DNA of 64,000 bases from NCBI GenBank assembly GCA_963711255.1, contig CAVQDO010000023.1, positions 124,001 to 188,000 of the forward strand. Reading direction: 5' to 3'. Of this stretch, positions 54,859-64,000 are shown in pieces (the stretch's first letter is position 1; every line of letters starts with the position of its first letter). Source of the DNA: GCA-2746365 sp963711255 (GTDB lineage: Bacteria; Pseudomonadota; Gammaproteobacteria; SZUA-229). The position numbers and the translations under genes were made by a program. Under the pieces are notes generated by a model, which saw only the letters and a list, made by a program, of their open reading frames with translations, had not been told where the DNA came from and ran no database searches.

Positions 54859-55881
54859 ATGAGTAAAACATACGATGTTGCAGTAGTTGGTGCCACCGGC
54901 GCTGTTGGCGAAACCATGTTATCAATACTGGCAGAGCGAAAGTTTCCTGTCGGCAAGGTTTATGCCCTGGCGAGCAGCCGTTCAGAAGGCAAGCGGGTTG
55001 AGTTCGGTGATAAAACTCTGGTGGTAGAAGACCTGGATAAATTTGATTTTTCAAAAGCGCAAATTGGCCTGTTTTCTGCGGGCGCATCTATTTCCGAAAA
55101 GTATGCGCCTATTGCAGCAGCTGCGGGCTGTGTTGTCATTGATAATACTTCACAGTTTCGTTATGACGATGATATTCCTCTGATCGTACCGGAAGTAAAC
55201 CCGCACGCAATTGCTGGCTATAAAGCGCGTGGTATCATAGCTAACCCTAACTGTTCAACCATTCAGATGCTGGTTGCGCTAAAGCCGATTTATGATGCTG
55301 TCGGTATTGAACGTATCAATGTTGCAACTTACCAGGCTGTTTCCGGAACCGGTAAAGAAGCAATTGAAGAACTGGCAACACAGACAGTTAAACTGTTAAA
55401 CGCAAAACCGATTGAATGTGAAGTTTATCCAAAACAGATCGCTTTTAATGTTTTGCCGCAAATTGATGTCTTCCTGGAAAATGGATACACCAAGGAAGAA
55501 ATGAAGATGGTCTGGGAAACACGTAAGATTTTTGAGGATGACGCTATTATGGTTAATCCTACCGCTGTTCGTGTGCCCGTTTTTTACGGCCATTCAGAAG
55601 CGCTTCATATCGAAACAAAAGAAAAAATCACTGCAGAAAAGGCCACTGAATTATTATCCAGTGCACCGGGTGTTGTGGTACTGGATACGCGTGAGGATGG
55701 TGGTTATCCTACGGCGGTTACTGAAGGTGCAAATAATGATGCATCTTACGTGGGTCGAATTCGTGAAGATATTTCGCATGAAAGAGGTCTGGATATGTGG
55801 GTGGTTGCAGACAACGTGCGTAAAGGGGCTGCATTAAATAGCGTACAAATTGCTGAGATTTTGATAAAACAGTATTTATAA
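54859..55881 (+). CDS. asd: Aspartate-semialdehyde dehydrogenase
   Basis: NADPH-dependent reduction of aspartyl phosphate toward Lys, Met and Thr. 340 residues; 'GATGAVGETM' binds NADP and the catalytic Cys132 is in 'NPNCSTIQ'. 'TYQAVSGTGKEAIEEL' is typical. It lies 62 bases after leuB, with fimV next, the order found in Pseudomonas and relatives. Confidence 0.96.
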   Translation: MSKTYDVAVVGATGAVGETMLSILAERKFPVGKVYALASSRSEGKRVEFGDKTLVVEDLDKFDFSKAQIGLFSAGASISEKYAPIAAAAGCVVIDNTSQFRYDDDIPLIVPEVNPHAIAGYKARGIIANPNCSTIQMLVALKPIYDAVGIERINVATYQAVSGTGKEAIEELATQTVKLLNAKPIECEVYPKQIAFNVLPQIDVFLENGYTKEEMKMVWETRKIFEDDAIMVNPTAVRVPVFYGHSEALHIETKEKITAEKATELLSSAPGVVVLDTREDGGYPTAVTEGANNDASYVGRIREDISHERGLDMWVVADNVRKGAALNSVQIAEILIKQYL

Positions 55882-55897
55882 CCTATAGTTATAACTG

Positions 55898-55912
55898 CAC
55901 ACTTAAAGTGTG
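55898..55912. other. 15-bp palindrome after asd
   Basis: CACACTTAAAGTGTG is a perfect palindrome 17 bases past the asd stop. No T tract follows, so it may be a protein-binding site rather than a terminator. The rest of the 245-base asd-fimV gap is AT-rich with a TATACGTATA-like sequence near fimV. Confidence 0.4.
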
Positions 55913-56126
55913 TTGTTAACAATAAGAATAAGCATGACGCAGTTGTTGTTAAATTTGTTTATGACTTCGCTTTAATCGGTAGAAATATAAGGGATAAAGC
56001 GGACCCATAAAGATGTAGATATTTCTGCGTATATGACTGAAAAACAAGAATAAATCATGGTTAATACCTGTTGTGGATGTGTTTATACGTATACAGGTGG
56101 CAACGGGATGAATAGGGGACTCACCA

Positions 56127-59100
56127 GTGCGTAAATTGCCAGCTCGAAAACTGCTAGGGGCCGTTGTGGCCGCGGCATTATTAATACCTAGTTCAGGTTA
56201 TACCCTTGGACTGGGTGAGATTGAAGTTAACTCGTCATTAAATCAGCAGCTCAATGCGGATATTGAATTATTGTCGGCATCGCCGGAAGATGCTGAAACA
56301 ATTATCATTAAGCTGGCTTCACGAAAAGAATTTTTACGTGCTGGCATCGATCGACCGTACCTGCTGAATGATTTGCGTTTTAAGTCTGAAATCATTAATG
56401 GTGTCCCCTACATCAAAGTATCTTCAGCCAGTCCGATTCGTGAACCATTTTTAAATTTCCTGGTAGAAATTGACTGGCCTAATGGTCATTTATTACGCGA
56501 ATACACGGTGCTGCTTGATCCGCCGGTTTTTATGACGCAGCCTGCTGCCAGGGCGACAAGTTCTTCAGCAAATGAACAATCAGAGTCTCGGCCTTCTGCA
56601 TCCGGTTCAAATAATGTTATCCCTGTTGCCGCACCTGGTATGACGCTATCGCCGCGGCCGGCAGCGACGTCGCAATCGGCACCGGTTCGAGCAGCACCTA
56701 TGCAGCCAGCGCCGGTAGCGCAGCAGCCTGTTACCCAGTCTAACTGGATACCTGCCCCGGTTATGCAGCAGCAGGCTTCGATTAATCAACCTGCCGGAAC
56801 ATACAAAATTAATGAAGGCGATACTGCCTGGAGCCTTGCCGATGCAATGCGTCCGGATCAGAGTATCACTGTGCCACAAATGATGATTGCAATGCTGCGG
56901 ACTAATCCGGAGTCTTTTATTGATGGCAACATAAATGGCTTAAAGCGCGGTTATATATTACGTGTGCCGGATTATGATCAAATAAAATCAGTGAGCGCTC
57001 AGGAAGCGAATGAGCTGATGAAACAACAGGCTGCACTGTGGCGTCAGTACCAGCAATCTCAGTCTGGTGGTGAGCCTGCTTCCGCAATGGAGTCAGATGG
57101 ATCACCTGCGGCTGATGCTGCTGCAAGCGGCGACAAGGCGGTAAGAGAAGATGAAGCTTACCTTGAAATTGTCAGTGCAGGAACGGGTAGCTCGACACTG
57201 AGTGGAAAAGATCCGACACAAATGACTGCGCAGGAATTGCGCGCTGAACTGGCACTGGCGAGAGAGCGTGTTGAAACCGAGCTGGTTGAAAAAGAGGCGT
57301 TGCAGCAACGTGTAGAAATCCTTGAAAGCAATGTCAATAAGATGAAAGGCATGCTTTCTATTGAAGATGCTGAACTGGCAGAAGTTGAATCCCTTGGGCA
57401 GCAGGAAGGGGTAATGCCTGCAGATGAACCTGTCGAGGCGATGCAGGGCGAAGCACCTGCTGAAGAAGCGGTCACGGAAGAAACTGTCACACAGGAATCT
57501 GATGAAGCTGTAGTTGAAGACGGGGCCGTAGAGGCAGAAGCGGACGGAGAAATTGATCCTGAAGCGCTCGAGTCTATGGCCGACGACGAGTTGTTAACAA
57601 AAGAAGTTGAAGCAGAAAGTACGCCAGAAAGTGCGGTCTTTACCGATGAAGTCGCTGATGCTGAATCTGCAGAAATGGCTGAGCCACTTGCCCAGGATAT
57701 GCCGGCATCCGGTGATATCGTTACTGCCGAGCCTGAGGGCATTGCCAGTGAGCCGGCTGGTCCAGTAACACAATTACTCAATAACCCGATGATGCTTGCT
57801 GCCGCTGGTGGCGGCTTATTACTGCTAACTGCATTAATCGGTCTGATTATTAAGCGCCGTAAGGCTGCCGGTGAAACGGCTGATACAGGTGTTGTTGGCG
57901 ATTTCGATGATCTGGAAAGCCTCGCTGATGATATCGCAGGCGAAGCTGTGGATGACGCTGTTGAAGTGGAGAGTCTTGCTGGTGACAGTGACGCTGCTGC
58001 TGATTTTGATTCCGATGCGACAATGGTTCTGGATCCAGGCGAAGACACCATTATCAGTAATGCGGAATCAATCGAAGAAGCCGAAGAAGAAGCCAGAGAT
58101 GATGTCATTGCAGAGGCCGATGTCTATCTTGCTTATGGTATTTACCAGCAGGCTGAAGAATTATTAACCCAGGCTATTGAAGATAATCCGGATCGTGATG
58201 ATTACCGGGTGAAACTGGCGGAAACGCATTATGCCAGTAAAAATGCAGATGCCTTTACACAAACAGCAAATCAGCTTAAAAGCCGTGTTGAAAGTGATTC
58301 GGCAGTATGGAAGAAGGTCATGTCGATGGGGCAGGATTTATGTCCTGATATTCCAATGTTCCAGGGTGATATGGTTGGCGGTGTTGATGTTGATAACATC
58401 GCACCTGTTGCTCCAGAGATGGATTTTGACCTGGGTGTTGATGATGCGTCTGCCGATACCGGTGCGCATGACCTCGATCTGGAACTGGGTGATGAAGCGC
58501 TGGAATTACCGGAAATGGATGCTGCTACTGAAGCGCCTGACGAAGAAACTCCTGACCAGGAAACGGCCGCTGAACCTGTTGATGAACTTGAATTTGATTT
58601 AAGTGATGCCGGCGCCGTTGAAGAGCCAGCTGCTACTGAGGACGAGTTCTCTCTTGATATCGATGCTTCCGAGCTGGATATTGAAATTGAAGACGAGACC
58701 AGGCTTGATGCTACTGAAGATGAAGTGACTGAGGTTTCTGATGTCGATATTGATTTTGGTCTTGAAGACGATACTGCAGCGGAAGATACTGAAGAAGAGA
58801 TTTCGCTGGATTTGACTACTCAAATGGAAGCGCTGGACCTTGATGATGGTGAAGCAGGTCTGGATTCTGCGCTTGCTGATCTGGAGCTGGATATTGAATC
58901 TGATGCAGCCACAGGGCAAGAAGCAGAAACTGAATCAGCACCCGAAGCAGAAACAATTGCCGCATCCAGCGATGACGAGGATGATGATTTTGATCTGTCC
59001 AGCCTCGATGATGTCGATGAAATTAGTACCAAGCTTGACCTGGCGCGTGCTTACCTTGATATGGGTGACCATGAAGGCACCAGGGGTATACTCGATGAAG

Positions 59101-59165
59101 TCATCGCTGAAGGCAATGATGAACAGAAGAAGGAAGCGAATGAGCTGATGGAAAAACTGGGTTAG
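56127..59165 (+). CDS. fimV: Pilus assembly/polarity hub protein FimV
   Basis: 1012 residues from a GTG with GGGGA upstream. Signal-like N-terminus, then the FimV N-terminal domain ('LGLGEIEVNSSLNQQLNADIEL'), a Pro/Ala/Gln-rich linker, a LysM peptidoglycan-binding domain (about 224-275), a coiled coil, one membrane segment (about 550-572), a very acidic cytoplasmic region with TPR-like helices (about 660-705) and the conserved FimV C-terminal TPR motif (965-1012). FimV recruits type IV pilus and chemosensory components to the pole; with the FimX-like protein it implies a pilus system. Confidence 0.92.
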   Translation: MRKLPARKLLGAVVAAALLIPSSGYTLGLGEIEVNSSLNQQLNADIELLSASPEDAETIIIKLASRKEFLRAGIDRPYLLNDLRFKSEIINGVPYIKVSSASPIREPFLNFLVEIDWPNGHLLREYTVLLDPPVFMTQPAARATSSSANEQSESRPSASGSNNVIPVAAPGMTLSPRPAATSQSAPVRAAPMQPAPVAQQPVTQSNWIPAPVMQQQASINQPAGTYKINEGDTAWSLADAMRPDQSITVPQMMIAMLRTNPESFIDGNINGLKRGYILRVPDYDQIKSVSAQEANELMKQQAALWRQYQQSQSGGEPASAMESDGSPAADAAASGDKAVREDEAYLEIVSAGTGSSTLSGKDPTQMTAQELRAELALARERVETELVEKEALQQRVEILESNVNKMKGMLSIEDAELAEVESLGQQEGVMPADEPVEAMQGEAPAEEAVTEETVTQESDEAVVEDGAVEAEADGEIDPEALESMADDELLTKEVEAESTPESAVFTDEVADAESAEMAEPLAQDMPASGDIVTAEPEGIASEPAGPVTQLLNNPMMLAAAGGGLLLLTALIGLIIKRRKAAGETADTGVVGDFDDLESLADDIAGEAVDDAVEVESLAGDSDAAADFDSDATMVLDPGEDTIISNAESIEEAEEEARDDVIAEADVYLAYGIYQQAEELLTQAIEDNPDRDDYRVKLAETHYASKNADAFTQTANQLKSRVESDSAVWKKVMSMGQDLCPDIPMFQGDMVGGVDVDNIAPVAPEMDFDLGVDDASADTGAHDLDLELGDEALELPEMDAATEAPDEETPDQETAAEPVDELEFDLSDAGAVEEPAATEDEFSLDIDASELDIEIEDETRLDATEDEVTEVSDVDIDFGLEDDTAAEDTEEEISLDLTTQMEALDLDDGEAGLDSALADLELDIESDAATGQEAETESAPEAETIAASSDDEDDDFDLSSLDDVDEISTKLDLARAYLDMGDHEGTRGILDEVIAEGNDEQKKEANELMEKLG

Positions 59166-59212
59166 TTTAGACGCGGAAAGCAAAACCCTTTCGTTGAATT
59201 TCTGTAAAATAG

Positions 59213-59247
59213 TAAACGCCAGTCTGATTTCAGGCTGGCGTTTTTTA
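59213..59247 (+). terminator. Rho-independent terminator of fimV
   Basis: AACGCCAG pairs with CTGGCGTT, with a further CTG/CAG stem inside, and is followed by six Ts. It lies 50 bases after the fimV stop and 20 bases before truA. Confidence 0.9.
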
Positions 59248-59266
59248 TTGCAATAATGTTTTTTAT

Positions 59267-60101
59267 ATGACTACAGAAACAATCAAGCAGCAACAACCTC
59301 TTCCAGCCCCTGTATCGCAGAGAATAGCACTGGGTATTGAATACAATGGCAGTTTATTCAGTGGTTACCAGCTGCAGTCAGGAGAAACCCGTACCGTGCA
59401 GGGTGAACTGGAAAAGGCCATTTCAAAAGTAGCCAATGAAGCGGTGCGTTTAACCTGCGCCGGGCGTACTGATGCCGGTGTGCATGCTGCCGGGCAGGTG
59501 GTGCATTTTGATACCGCGGTTAAGCGCGAATTAAAAGCCTGGATGCTGGGCAGTAATACGAACCTACCGCGTGATATATCCGTTCACTGGGTGCGTGCGG
59601 TTAGTGATGATTTTAGTGCTCGCTTTAGTGCTGTCTCGCGAAGCTATCGTTATATTCTGTATAATCGCAAAGTGCGTTCGGCGATCTTTCAGCACAATGT
59701 TGCATGGTCATTTGAAGCGCTGAATGAAAAACTAATGCATCAGGCTGCACAGTACCTGCTCGGCGAACATGATTTTTCTGCTTTTCGCTCGTCCAAATGC
59801 CAGGCTAATCATGCGATACGGGAAATGCAGAATATTAGTGTTATGACGAAACGGCGACTATATAATGCTTGATATTAAAGGCAATGCCTTCCTGCATCAC
59901 ATGGTAAGAAATATCATGGGCAGCCTGCTGGTGATCGGGCGTGGTGAACAACCGGTTGAATGGATGCAGCAAATACTGCTGGGGAAAGACAGAAAACTGG
60001 CCGGAATGACAGCACAGGCCGCCGGATTGTACCTGGTTAATGTAGAATACCCGGAACAGTTTGGTCTGCCTGCGAGCGGCAGTCTGCCTGAAATCGGTTA
60101 A
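59267..60101 (+). pseudogene. truA: tRNA pseudouridine(38-40) synthase TruA, frameshifted
   Basis: Two overlapping frames together make one TruA. The first (59267-59872) carries 'ALGIEYNGSLFSGYQLQ', catalytic Asp in 'CAGRTDAGVHA' and 'FRSSKCQANHAIREM', then stops. The second (from 59865) resumes with 'LDIKGNAFLHHMVRNIMGSLL' to the normal end. Removing one A near 59846 restores 'ISVMRNGDYIMLDIKG', which fits the family. Either a sequence error or a real disruption; both halves are otherwise well conserved, favouring an error or a very recent event. Confidence 0.85.
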
Positions 60102-60114
60102 CAAAAGAATCTAT

Positions 60115-60741
60115 ATGCGAACACGTGTTAAAATTTGTGGCATTACCCGTAGTGACGACGCCCAATGCTGCGTTGCCGAAGGTGCGGATGCGATTGGCCT
60201 GGTCTTTTATAAAAAAAGCCCGCGTTTTGTGAGTAATGATCTGGCGGCACAAATCAGCCGGACGATACCGGCTTTTGTTAGCAGGGTAGCCTTGTTTAAA
60301 GATGCAGATAAAGCTACAGTTCTATCAGTGTTGCAACAGGTTGAAATTGACCTGCTGCAGTTTCATGGCAGTGAAACTGCAGAATTTTGTGAACAGTTTG
60401 ATCTTCCCTATATCAAAGCACTGGGTATGAAAGGCACGGAACAGGATGCCGCTTACCTGTTATCCGGTGCAAAAAACTATCGTTCTGCAAAAGCGCTATT
60501 ACTGGATGGTCATGCGCCAGGTGAAGCTGGCGGAACCGGGGAGACCTTTGACTGGTCATCTATAAGTGAGATTGATAAAGCGATTATCCTGGCCGGAGGC
60601 CTGACGGTGGATAATGTGAAAAAAGCTATCGAGATAGTACGGCCTTATGCGGTAGATGTAAGCAGTGGTGTAGAAGCCGCTCCCGGAATAAAAGATAATG
60701 AAAAAGTCGCCGCCTTTATGCGGCAGGTTAATGGCCAGTAG
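60115..60741 (+). CDS. trpF: Phosphoribosylanthranilate isomerase
   Basis: Third step of tryptophan synthesis. ATG 60115 gives the standard 'MRTRVKICGITR' (208 residues); the upstream TTG lies inside truA. TIM-barrel markers 'GLVFYKKSPRFV', 'LLQFHGSE' and 'ILAGGLTVDNV', with catalytic Cys in 'KICG' and Asp in 'VDVSSGVE', are present. It starts 13 bases after truA. Confidence 0.95.
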   Translation: MRTRVKICGITRSDDAQCCVAEGADAIGLVFYKKSPRFVSNDLAAQISRTIPAFVSRVALFKDADKATVLSVLQQVEIDLLQFHGSETAEFCEQFDLPYIKALGMKGTEQDAAYLLSGAKNYRSAKALLLDGHAPGEAGGTGETFDWSSISEIDKAIILAGGLTVDNVKKAIEIVRPYAVDVSSGVEAAPGIKDNEKVAAFMRQVNGQ

Positions 60742-60761
60742 AAGACTGGCAAAAAAGTGTT

Positions 60762-62021
60762 ATGACAAAATCAAACGAAAACTTAGAACAAACATCCTCT
60801 GAAACAGCAGCCCCGGAAGCCGTTGATTACGCGGCAATGCCCGATAAACACGGCCATTTTGGGGTTTATGGCGGCATATTTGCCTCAGAAACATTAATGC
60901 AGGCGCTCGATGAGTTACGCGATGCTTACGACAAAGTAAAAACCGATGAGAGTTTTCAGAAACAGTTTGATGCTGACCTGGCGCAGTATGTTGGTCGCCC
61001 CAGCCCATTGTATTTTGCAGAACGATTAACCCAGGAAGCGGGCGGCGCGCAGATCTTTCTCAAACGTGAAGACCTGAATCATACCGGGGCACACAAAATA
61101 AACAACACCATCGGCCAGGGTCTGCTGGCTAAAATGATGGGTAAAAAACGTATTATTGCTGAAACCGGTGCAGGCCAGCATGGCGTCGCTTCGGCAACCG
61201 TGGCGGCACGTTTTGGTATGGAATGCGTTGTTTTTATGGGCGCCGAAGACATTGTACGACAGGCGCCGAATGTTTACCGGATGAAACTGCTTGGCGCTAA
61301 AGTGGTATCCGTGGAATCCGGTTCAAAAACATTGAAAGACGCCTTAAATGAAGCCATGCGTGACTGGGTAACGAACGTTGATGATACCTTTTACATTATT
61401 GGTACAGTCGCAGGCCCGCATCCTTATCCAGCAATGGTTCGTGATTTTCAGGCAATTATCGGCCGTGAGGCAAAAGTTCAGATGCAGGAACAATGCGGCT
61501 GCTTACCGGATGCGCTGGTTGCCTGTGTCGGTGGTGGATCGAATGCGATAGGTCTGTTTCACCCCTTTCTTGCTGATGAGTCAGTGGCTATGTACGGTGT
61601 TGAAGCGGGCGGTTCCGGTATTGAAACCGGTAATCATGCGGCGCCGTTATGTGCCGGCAAGCCGGGTGTACTGCATGGCAATCGCACCTACTTAATGGAA
61701 GATGGTGATGGCCAGATTATAGAAACACATTCGGTATCAGCCGGACTTGATTATCCCGGTGTCGGTCCTGAACACGCCTGGTTGAAAGATATAGGTCGGG
61801 TAACCTATGTGGCCATCAATGATGATGAAGCACTGCGCGCATTCCATACCTTAACCCGTATGGAAGGCATTATTCCTGCGCTGGAATCCAGCCATGCAAT
61901 TGCATACGGCATGAAACTGGCCGCGACCATGAAACCGGAGCAGCGCATTATTATTAACCTGTCCGGACGCGGCGACAAAGATATCAATACCATTGCCAAA
62001 ATAGAAGGCATAGAGCTTTAG
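60762..62021 (+). CDS. trpB: Tryptophan synthase beta subunit
   Basis: PLP enzyme joining indole and serine. 419 residues, about 20 longer than E. coli at the N-terminus. PLP lysine is Lys112 in 'LNHTGAHKINN'; 'GGGSNAIG' binds the cofactor phosphate. It lies 20 bases after trpF and 10 before trpA. Confidence 0.97.
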   Translation: MTKSNENLEQTSSETAAPEAVDYAAMPDKHGHFGVYGGIFASETLMQALDELRDAYDKVKTDESFQKQFDADLAQYVGRPSPLYFAERLTQEAGGAQIFLKREDLNHTGAHKINNTIGQGLLAKMMGKKRIIAETGAGQHGVASATVAARFGMECVVFMGAEDIVRQAPNVYRMKLLGAKVVSVESGSKTLKDALNEAMRDWVTNVDDTFYIIGTVAGPHPYPAMVRDFQAIIGREAKVQMQEQCGCLPDALVACVGGGSNAIGLFHPFLADESVAMYGVEAGGSGIETGNHAAPLCAGKPGVLHGNRTYLMEDGDGQIIETHSVSAGLDYPGVGPEHAWLKDIGRVTYVAINDDEALRAFHTLTRMEGIIPALESSHAIAYGMKLAATMKPEQRIIINLSGRGDKDINTIAKIEGIEL

Positions 62022-62031
62022 TGGAGTAAAT

Positions 62032-62853
62032 GTGAGTCGATTAGCACAACGGTTTGCTGAGTTAAAAGCTCAGTCAAAAAAAGCCTTAATTCCCTACGTG
62101 ATGGCGTCAGATCCATCACCGGAAATTACCCTGCCATTAATGCACGCCATGGTTGAAGCCGGCGCTGATGTGATCGAGCTGGGCGTGCCTTTCTCGGATC
62201 CAATGGCTGATGGTCCGGTGATACAGGCAGCAGCGGAACGCTCGTTGGTGCACCATACCAGTTTGCATGATGTGTTTTCACTGGTAGAAGCATTTCGTCA
62301 ATCGGATGATAAAACACCGATTATTGTTATGGGGTATCTGAACCCGATTGAAGTGATGGGCTATGAAAGTTTCGCTGAGCAGGCTGCTGCGGCTGGTATT
62401 GATGGTGTGATTACGGTTGATATGCCACCGGTTGAAGCGGGCAATTATGTGCCGGCACTCAAATCACAGGGTCTTGATCCGGTATTTTTACTGGCGCCAA
62501 CCAGTACCACCGAACGTATTAAAACACTGGCGAAAGTTGCCAGCGGCTTTGTTTATTATGTATCACTGAAGGGTGTTACCGGTGCTGCGACTCTGGATAT
62601 TGCCAGTGTTGAGAAGAAAGTCGCTGAAATTCGCCAGTTAATTGATCTGCCAATCGGGGTTGGTTTTGGTATCAGTGATGCCCAATCGGCGGCAAAAGTT
62701 GCGCAAACAGCGGATGCTGTTGTTGTCGGTAGTGTTATTGTGAAAAAAATGACCCTGAATGACGGGAAAACCGAGCAAGATAGGGCTATAATTATCAAGG
62801 AAATCAGTGATATACTATGCACTATGCGCAGCGCCATAGATGCAAATCAGTGA
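62032..62853 (+). CDS. trpA: Tryptophan synthase alpha subunit
   Basis: Cleaves indole-glycerol phosphate. 273 residues from a GTG start (the overlapping ATG would hit a stop at once) preceded by GGAG. Catalytic Glu49 and Asp60 lie in 'VIELGVPFSDPMADG', exactly as in E. coli numbering. Confidence 0.97.
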   Translation: MSRLAQRFAELKAQSKKALIPYVMASDPSPEITLPLMHAMVEAGADVIELGVPFSDPMADGPVIQAAAERSLVHHTSLHDVFSLVEAFRQSDDKTPIIVMGYLNPIEVMGYESFAEQAAAAGIDGVITVDMPPVEAGNYVPALKSQGLDPVFLLAPTSTTERIKTLAKVASGFVYYVSLKGVTGAATLDIASVEKKVAEIRQLIDLPIGVGFGISDAQSAAKVAQTADAVVVGSVIVKKMTLNDGKTEQDRAIIIKEISDILCTMRSAIDANQ

Positions 62854-62892
62854 TGCTAACGTATAAAAGCTGCGTAACTATTAATTATACAA

Positions 62893-62916
62893 AGATTTAT
62901 TCAGAGATTTATTCAG
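62893..62916. repeat. 12-bp tandem repeat upstream of accD
   Basis: AGATTTATTCAG occurs twice in direct succession, 39 bases before the accD ATG. It could be a regulator site or a chance AT-rich duplication. Confidence 0.6.
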
Positions 62917-62954
62917 AAAATTTTTGTATACAGAACTTTTGCAGGTATCGATAA

Positions 62955-63830
62955 ATGGCTTTGAGCTGGTTTGAAAAATTAATGCCCACAAGCATTAGAA
63001 CCGATAGCAGCACTAAACGCGGTGTGCCTGAAGGTTTGTGGACAAAATGTACTTCCTGTAATGCCGTGTTATACCGGGCGGAACTGGAACGTAACCTGGA
63101 TGTCTGTCCGAAGTGTAATCACCATATGCGGGTGTACGGTCGCAAGCGCCTGGAAATGTTTCTTGATGATTCACCGATGGAAGAAATAGGCGCTAACCTG
63201 GCTCCGTTTGACAAGTATAAATTTAAAGACAGTAAAAAATACAAAGACCGCTTGCTGCAGGCGCAAAAAAACACCGGCGAAAAAGATGCGCTGATAGTGT
63301 TAAAAGGCAAGGTAAAAGGCGTGCCTGTTGTAGCTGCTGCATTTGATTTCCGTTTTATGGGCGGTTCAATGGGTTCAGTTGTGGGTGAGCGTTTCCTTAG
63401 AGCTGCTACCGTCGCCCTGGAAGAAAAAATCCCATTTATCTGCTTTTCTGCTTCCGGCGGTGCCCGTATGCAGGAAGCATTATTTTCATTAATGCAAATG
63501 GCCAAGACCAGTGCGGTACTGGCGAAGCTGGCGAAAAATAAAATTCCTTATATCTCTGTATTAACCGATCCCACGATGGGCGGTGTATCTGCCAGCTTTG
63601 CCATGCTGGGTGATGTTCATATTGCAGAGCCTAAAGCACTCATTGGCTTTGCCGGGCCCCGTGTTATAGAACAGACTGTGCGTGAAAAGTTACCTGAAGG
63701 TTTCCAGCGCAGTGAGTTTTTGCTGGAACATGGTGCTATCGATATGGTTGTTGATCGCCGCGACCTGCGAGACCGTATCGCCAGCCTGGTGTTAATGCTA
63801 TCCAATAAACCGGCCACGCAAACTCTTTAG
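62955..63830 (+). CDS. accD: Acetyl-CoA carboxylase carboxyltransferase subunit beta
   Basis: First committed step of fatty-acid synthesis, acting with AccA. 291 residues. The N-terminal zinc ribbon has Cys32, Cys35, Cys51 and Cys54; the crotonase-like core shows 'FMGGSMGSVVGERF', 'SASGGARMQE' and 'GVSASFAMLGD'. trpA lies upstream and folC follows, the usual gammaproteobacterial order. Confidence 0.97.
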   Translation: MALSWFEKLMPTSIRTDSSTKRGVPEGLWTKCTSCNAVLYRAELERNLDVCPKCNHHMRVYGRKRLEMFLDDSPMEEIGANLAPFDKYKFKDSKKYKDRLLQAQKNTGEKDALIVLKGKVKGVPVVAAAFDFRFMGGSMGSVVGERFLRAATVALEEKIPFICFSASGGARMQEALFSLMQMAKTSAVLAKLAKNKIPYISVLTDPTMGGVSASFAMLGDVHIAEPKALIGFAGPRVIEQTVREKLPEGFQRSEFLLEHGAIDMVVDRRDLRDRIASLVLMLSNKPATQTL

Positions 63831-63916
63831 TCACAATAGCGCTGTTTCCCGGTTAGTGCTGCTGCGACTGCTTCGCCAGCAGTTCTGGCTTATTGCGCTA
63901 ATGCTAAGTCTTACTA

Positions 63917-64000
63917 ATGCGATTCGATAACCTTAATGACTGGCTTACCTGGCAGGAAAGTCTAAATCCTGTAGCAATAGATTTAGGTCTGGACAGGGTA
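63917..64000 (+). CDS. folC: Dihydrofolate/folylpolyglutamate synthase, 5' end only
   Basis: The first 28 codons are in the window: after the ATG they read 'NDWLTWQESLNP' and 'IDLGLDRV', matching the FolC start. The position right after accD supports this. The gene runs off the window. Confidence 0.85.
   Translation, partial: MRFDNLNDWLTWQESLNPVAIDLGLDRV

Noticed and set aside
57158..58108. 316-residue Ser/Ala-rich minus-strand frame in fimV
   Set aside because: Complement of the acidic Glu/Asp/Ala-rich coding of fimV, which is a well-supported gene.

Overview
The window is chromosomal DNA from a gammaproteobacterium with moderate GC. This rests on several syntenic blocks typical of that class: pepA-valS, lptFG, xerD-dsbC, parE/parC, epmB/efp/epmA, leuCDB-asd-fimV-truA-trpFBA-accD-folC. 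A secreted Asn/Gly/Tyr-rich protein that resembles sulfur-globule envelope proteins, together with a DUF302 protein, suggests a sulfur oxidiser; that is an inference from two genes. No rRNA, tRNA, CRISPR array, transposase or prophage gene was seen, and no gene-free stretch exceeds 300 bases.

Layout. 0-8 kb (minus strand): MBL-fold lipoprotein, DUF1304, DUF1415, an unrecognised protein, valS, an acidic protein where holC is usual, and pepA. 8-15 kb: lptF-lptG (LPS export), an RDD protein, a TraF-like outer-membrane protein, a Lys-rich histone-like protein, xerD and dsbC. 15-24 kb: an AddA-like helicase-nuclease without a neighbouring addB, parE, parC and htpX. 24-31 kb: a FimX-like degenerate REC-PAS-GGDEF-EAL protein, a PilZ-like protein and epmB on the minus strand, facing efp-epmA. 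Apart from fimV at 56 kb, FimX points to type IV pili controlled by c-di-GMP. 45-64 kb is mostly housekeeping: psd, PCu(A)C chaperone, prmB, aroC, an MFS carrier, LysR, leuC-entericidin-leuD-leuB, asd, fimV, a frameshifted truA, trpF-trpB-trpA, accD and the start of folC.

The accessory centre is 31.5-45.5 kb, all on the plus strand. It holds a periplasmic adaptor with a Met-rich insert, and an RND pump whose Lys/Ala/Pro-rich tail is cut off by an apparent frameshift. Next come three Sec-exported low-complexity proteins (the third globule-like), a LolA-like exported protein, and a tight set of five: an orphan ParA ATPase, a membrane-anchored repeat/TPR protein, a membrane-anchored DUF302 protein, a membrane protein with a Met-Ile heptad rod, and a dynamin-like GTPase with two membrane segments. 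A ParA positioner, membrane scaffolds and a membrane-remodelling GTPase beside envelope-structure proteins make a plausible undescribed system for building or placing a periplasmic or membrane structure, possibly sulfur globules. This is a hypothesis from gene content and order.

Other points: two near-identical 25-bp-arm palindromic elements whose inner stems differ by compensating changes, two apparent frameshifts (RND tail, truA), and a probable leaderless lysR transcript.
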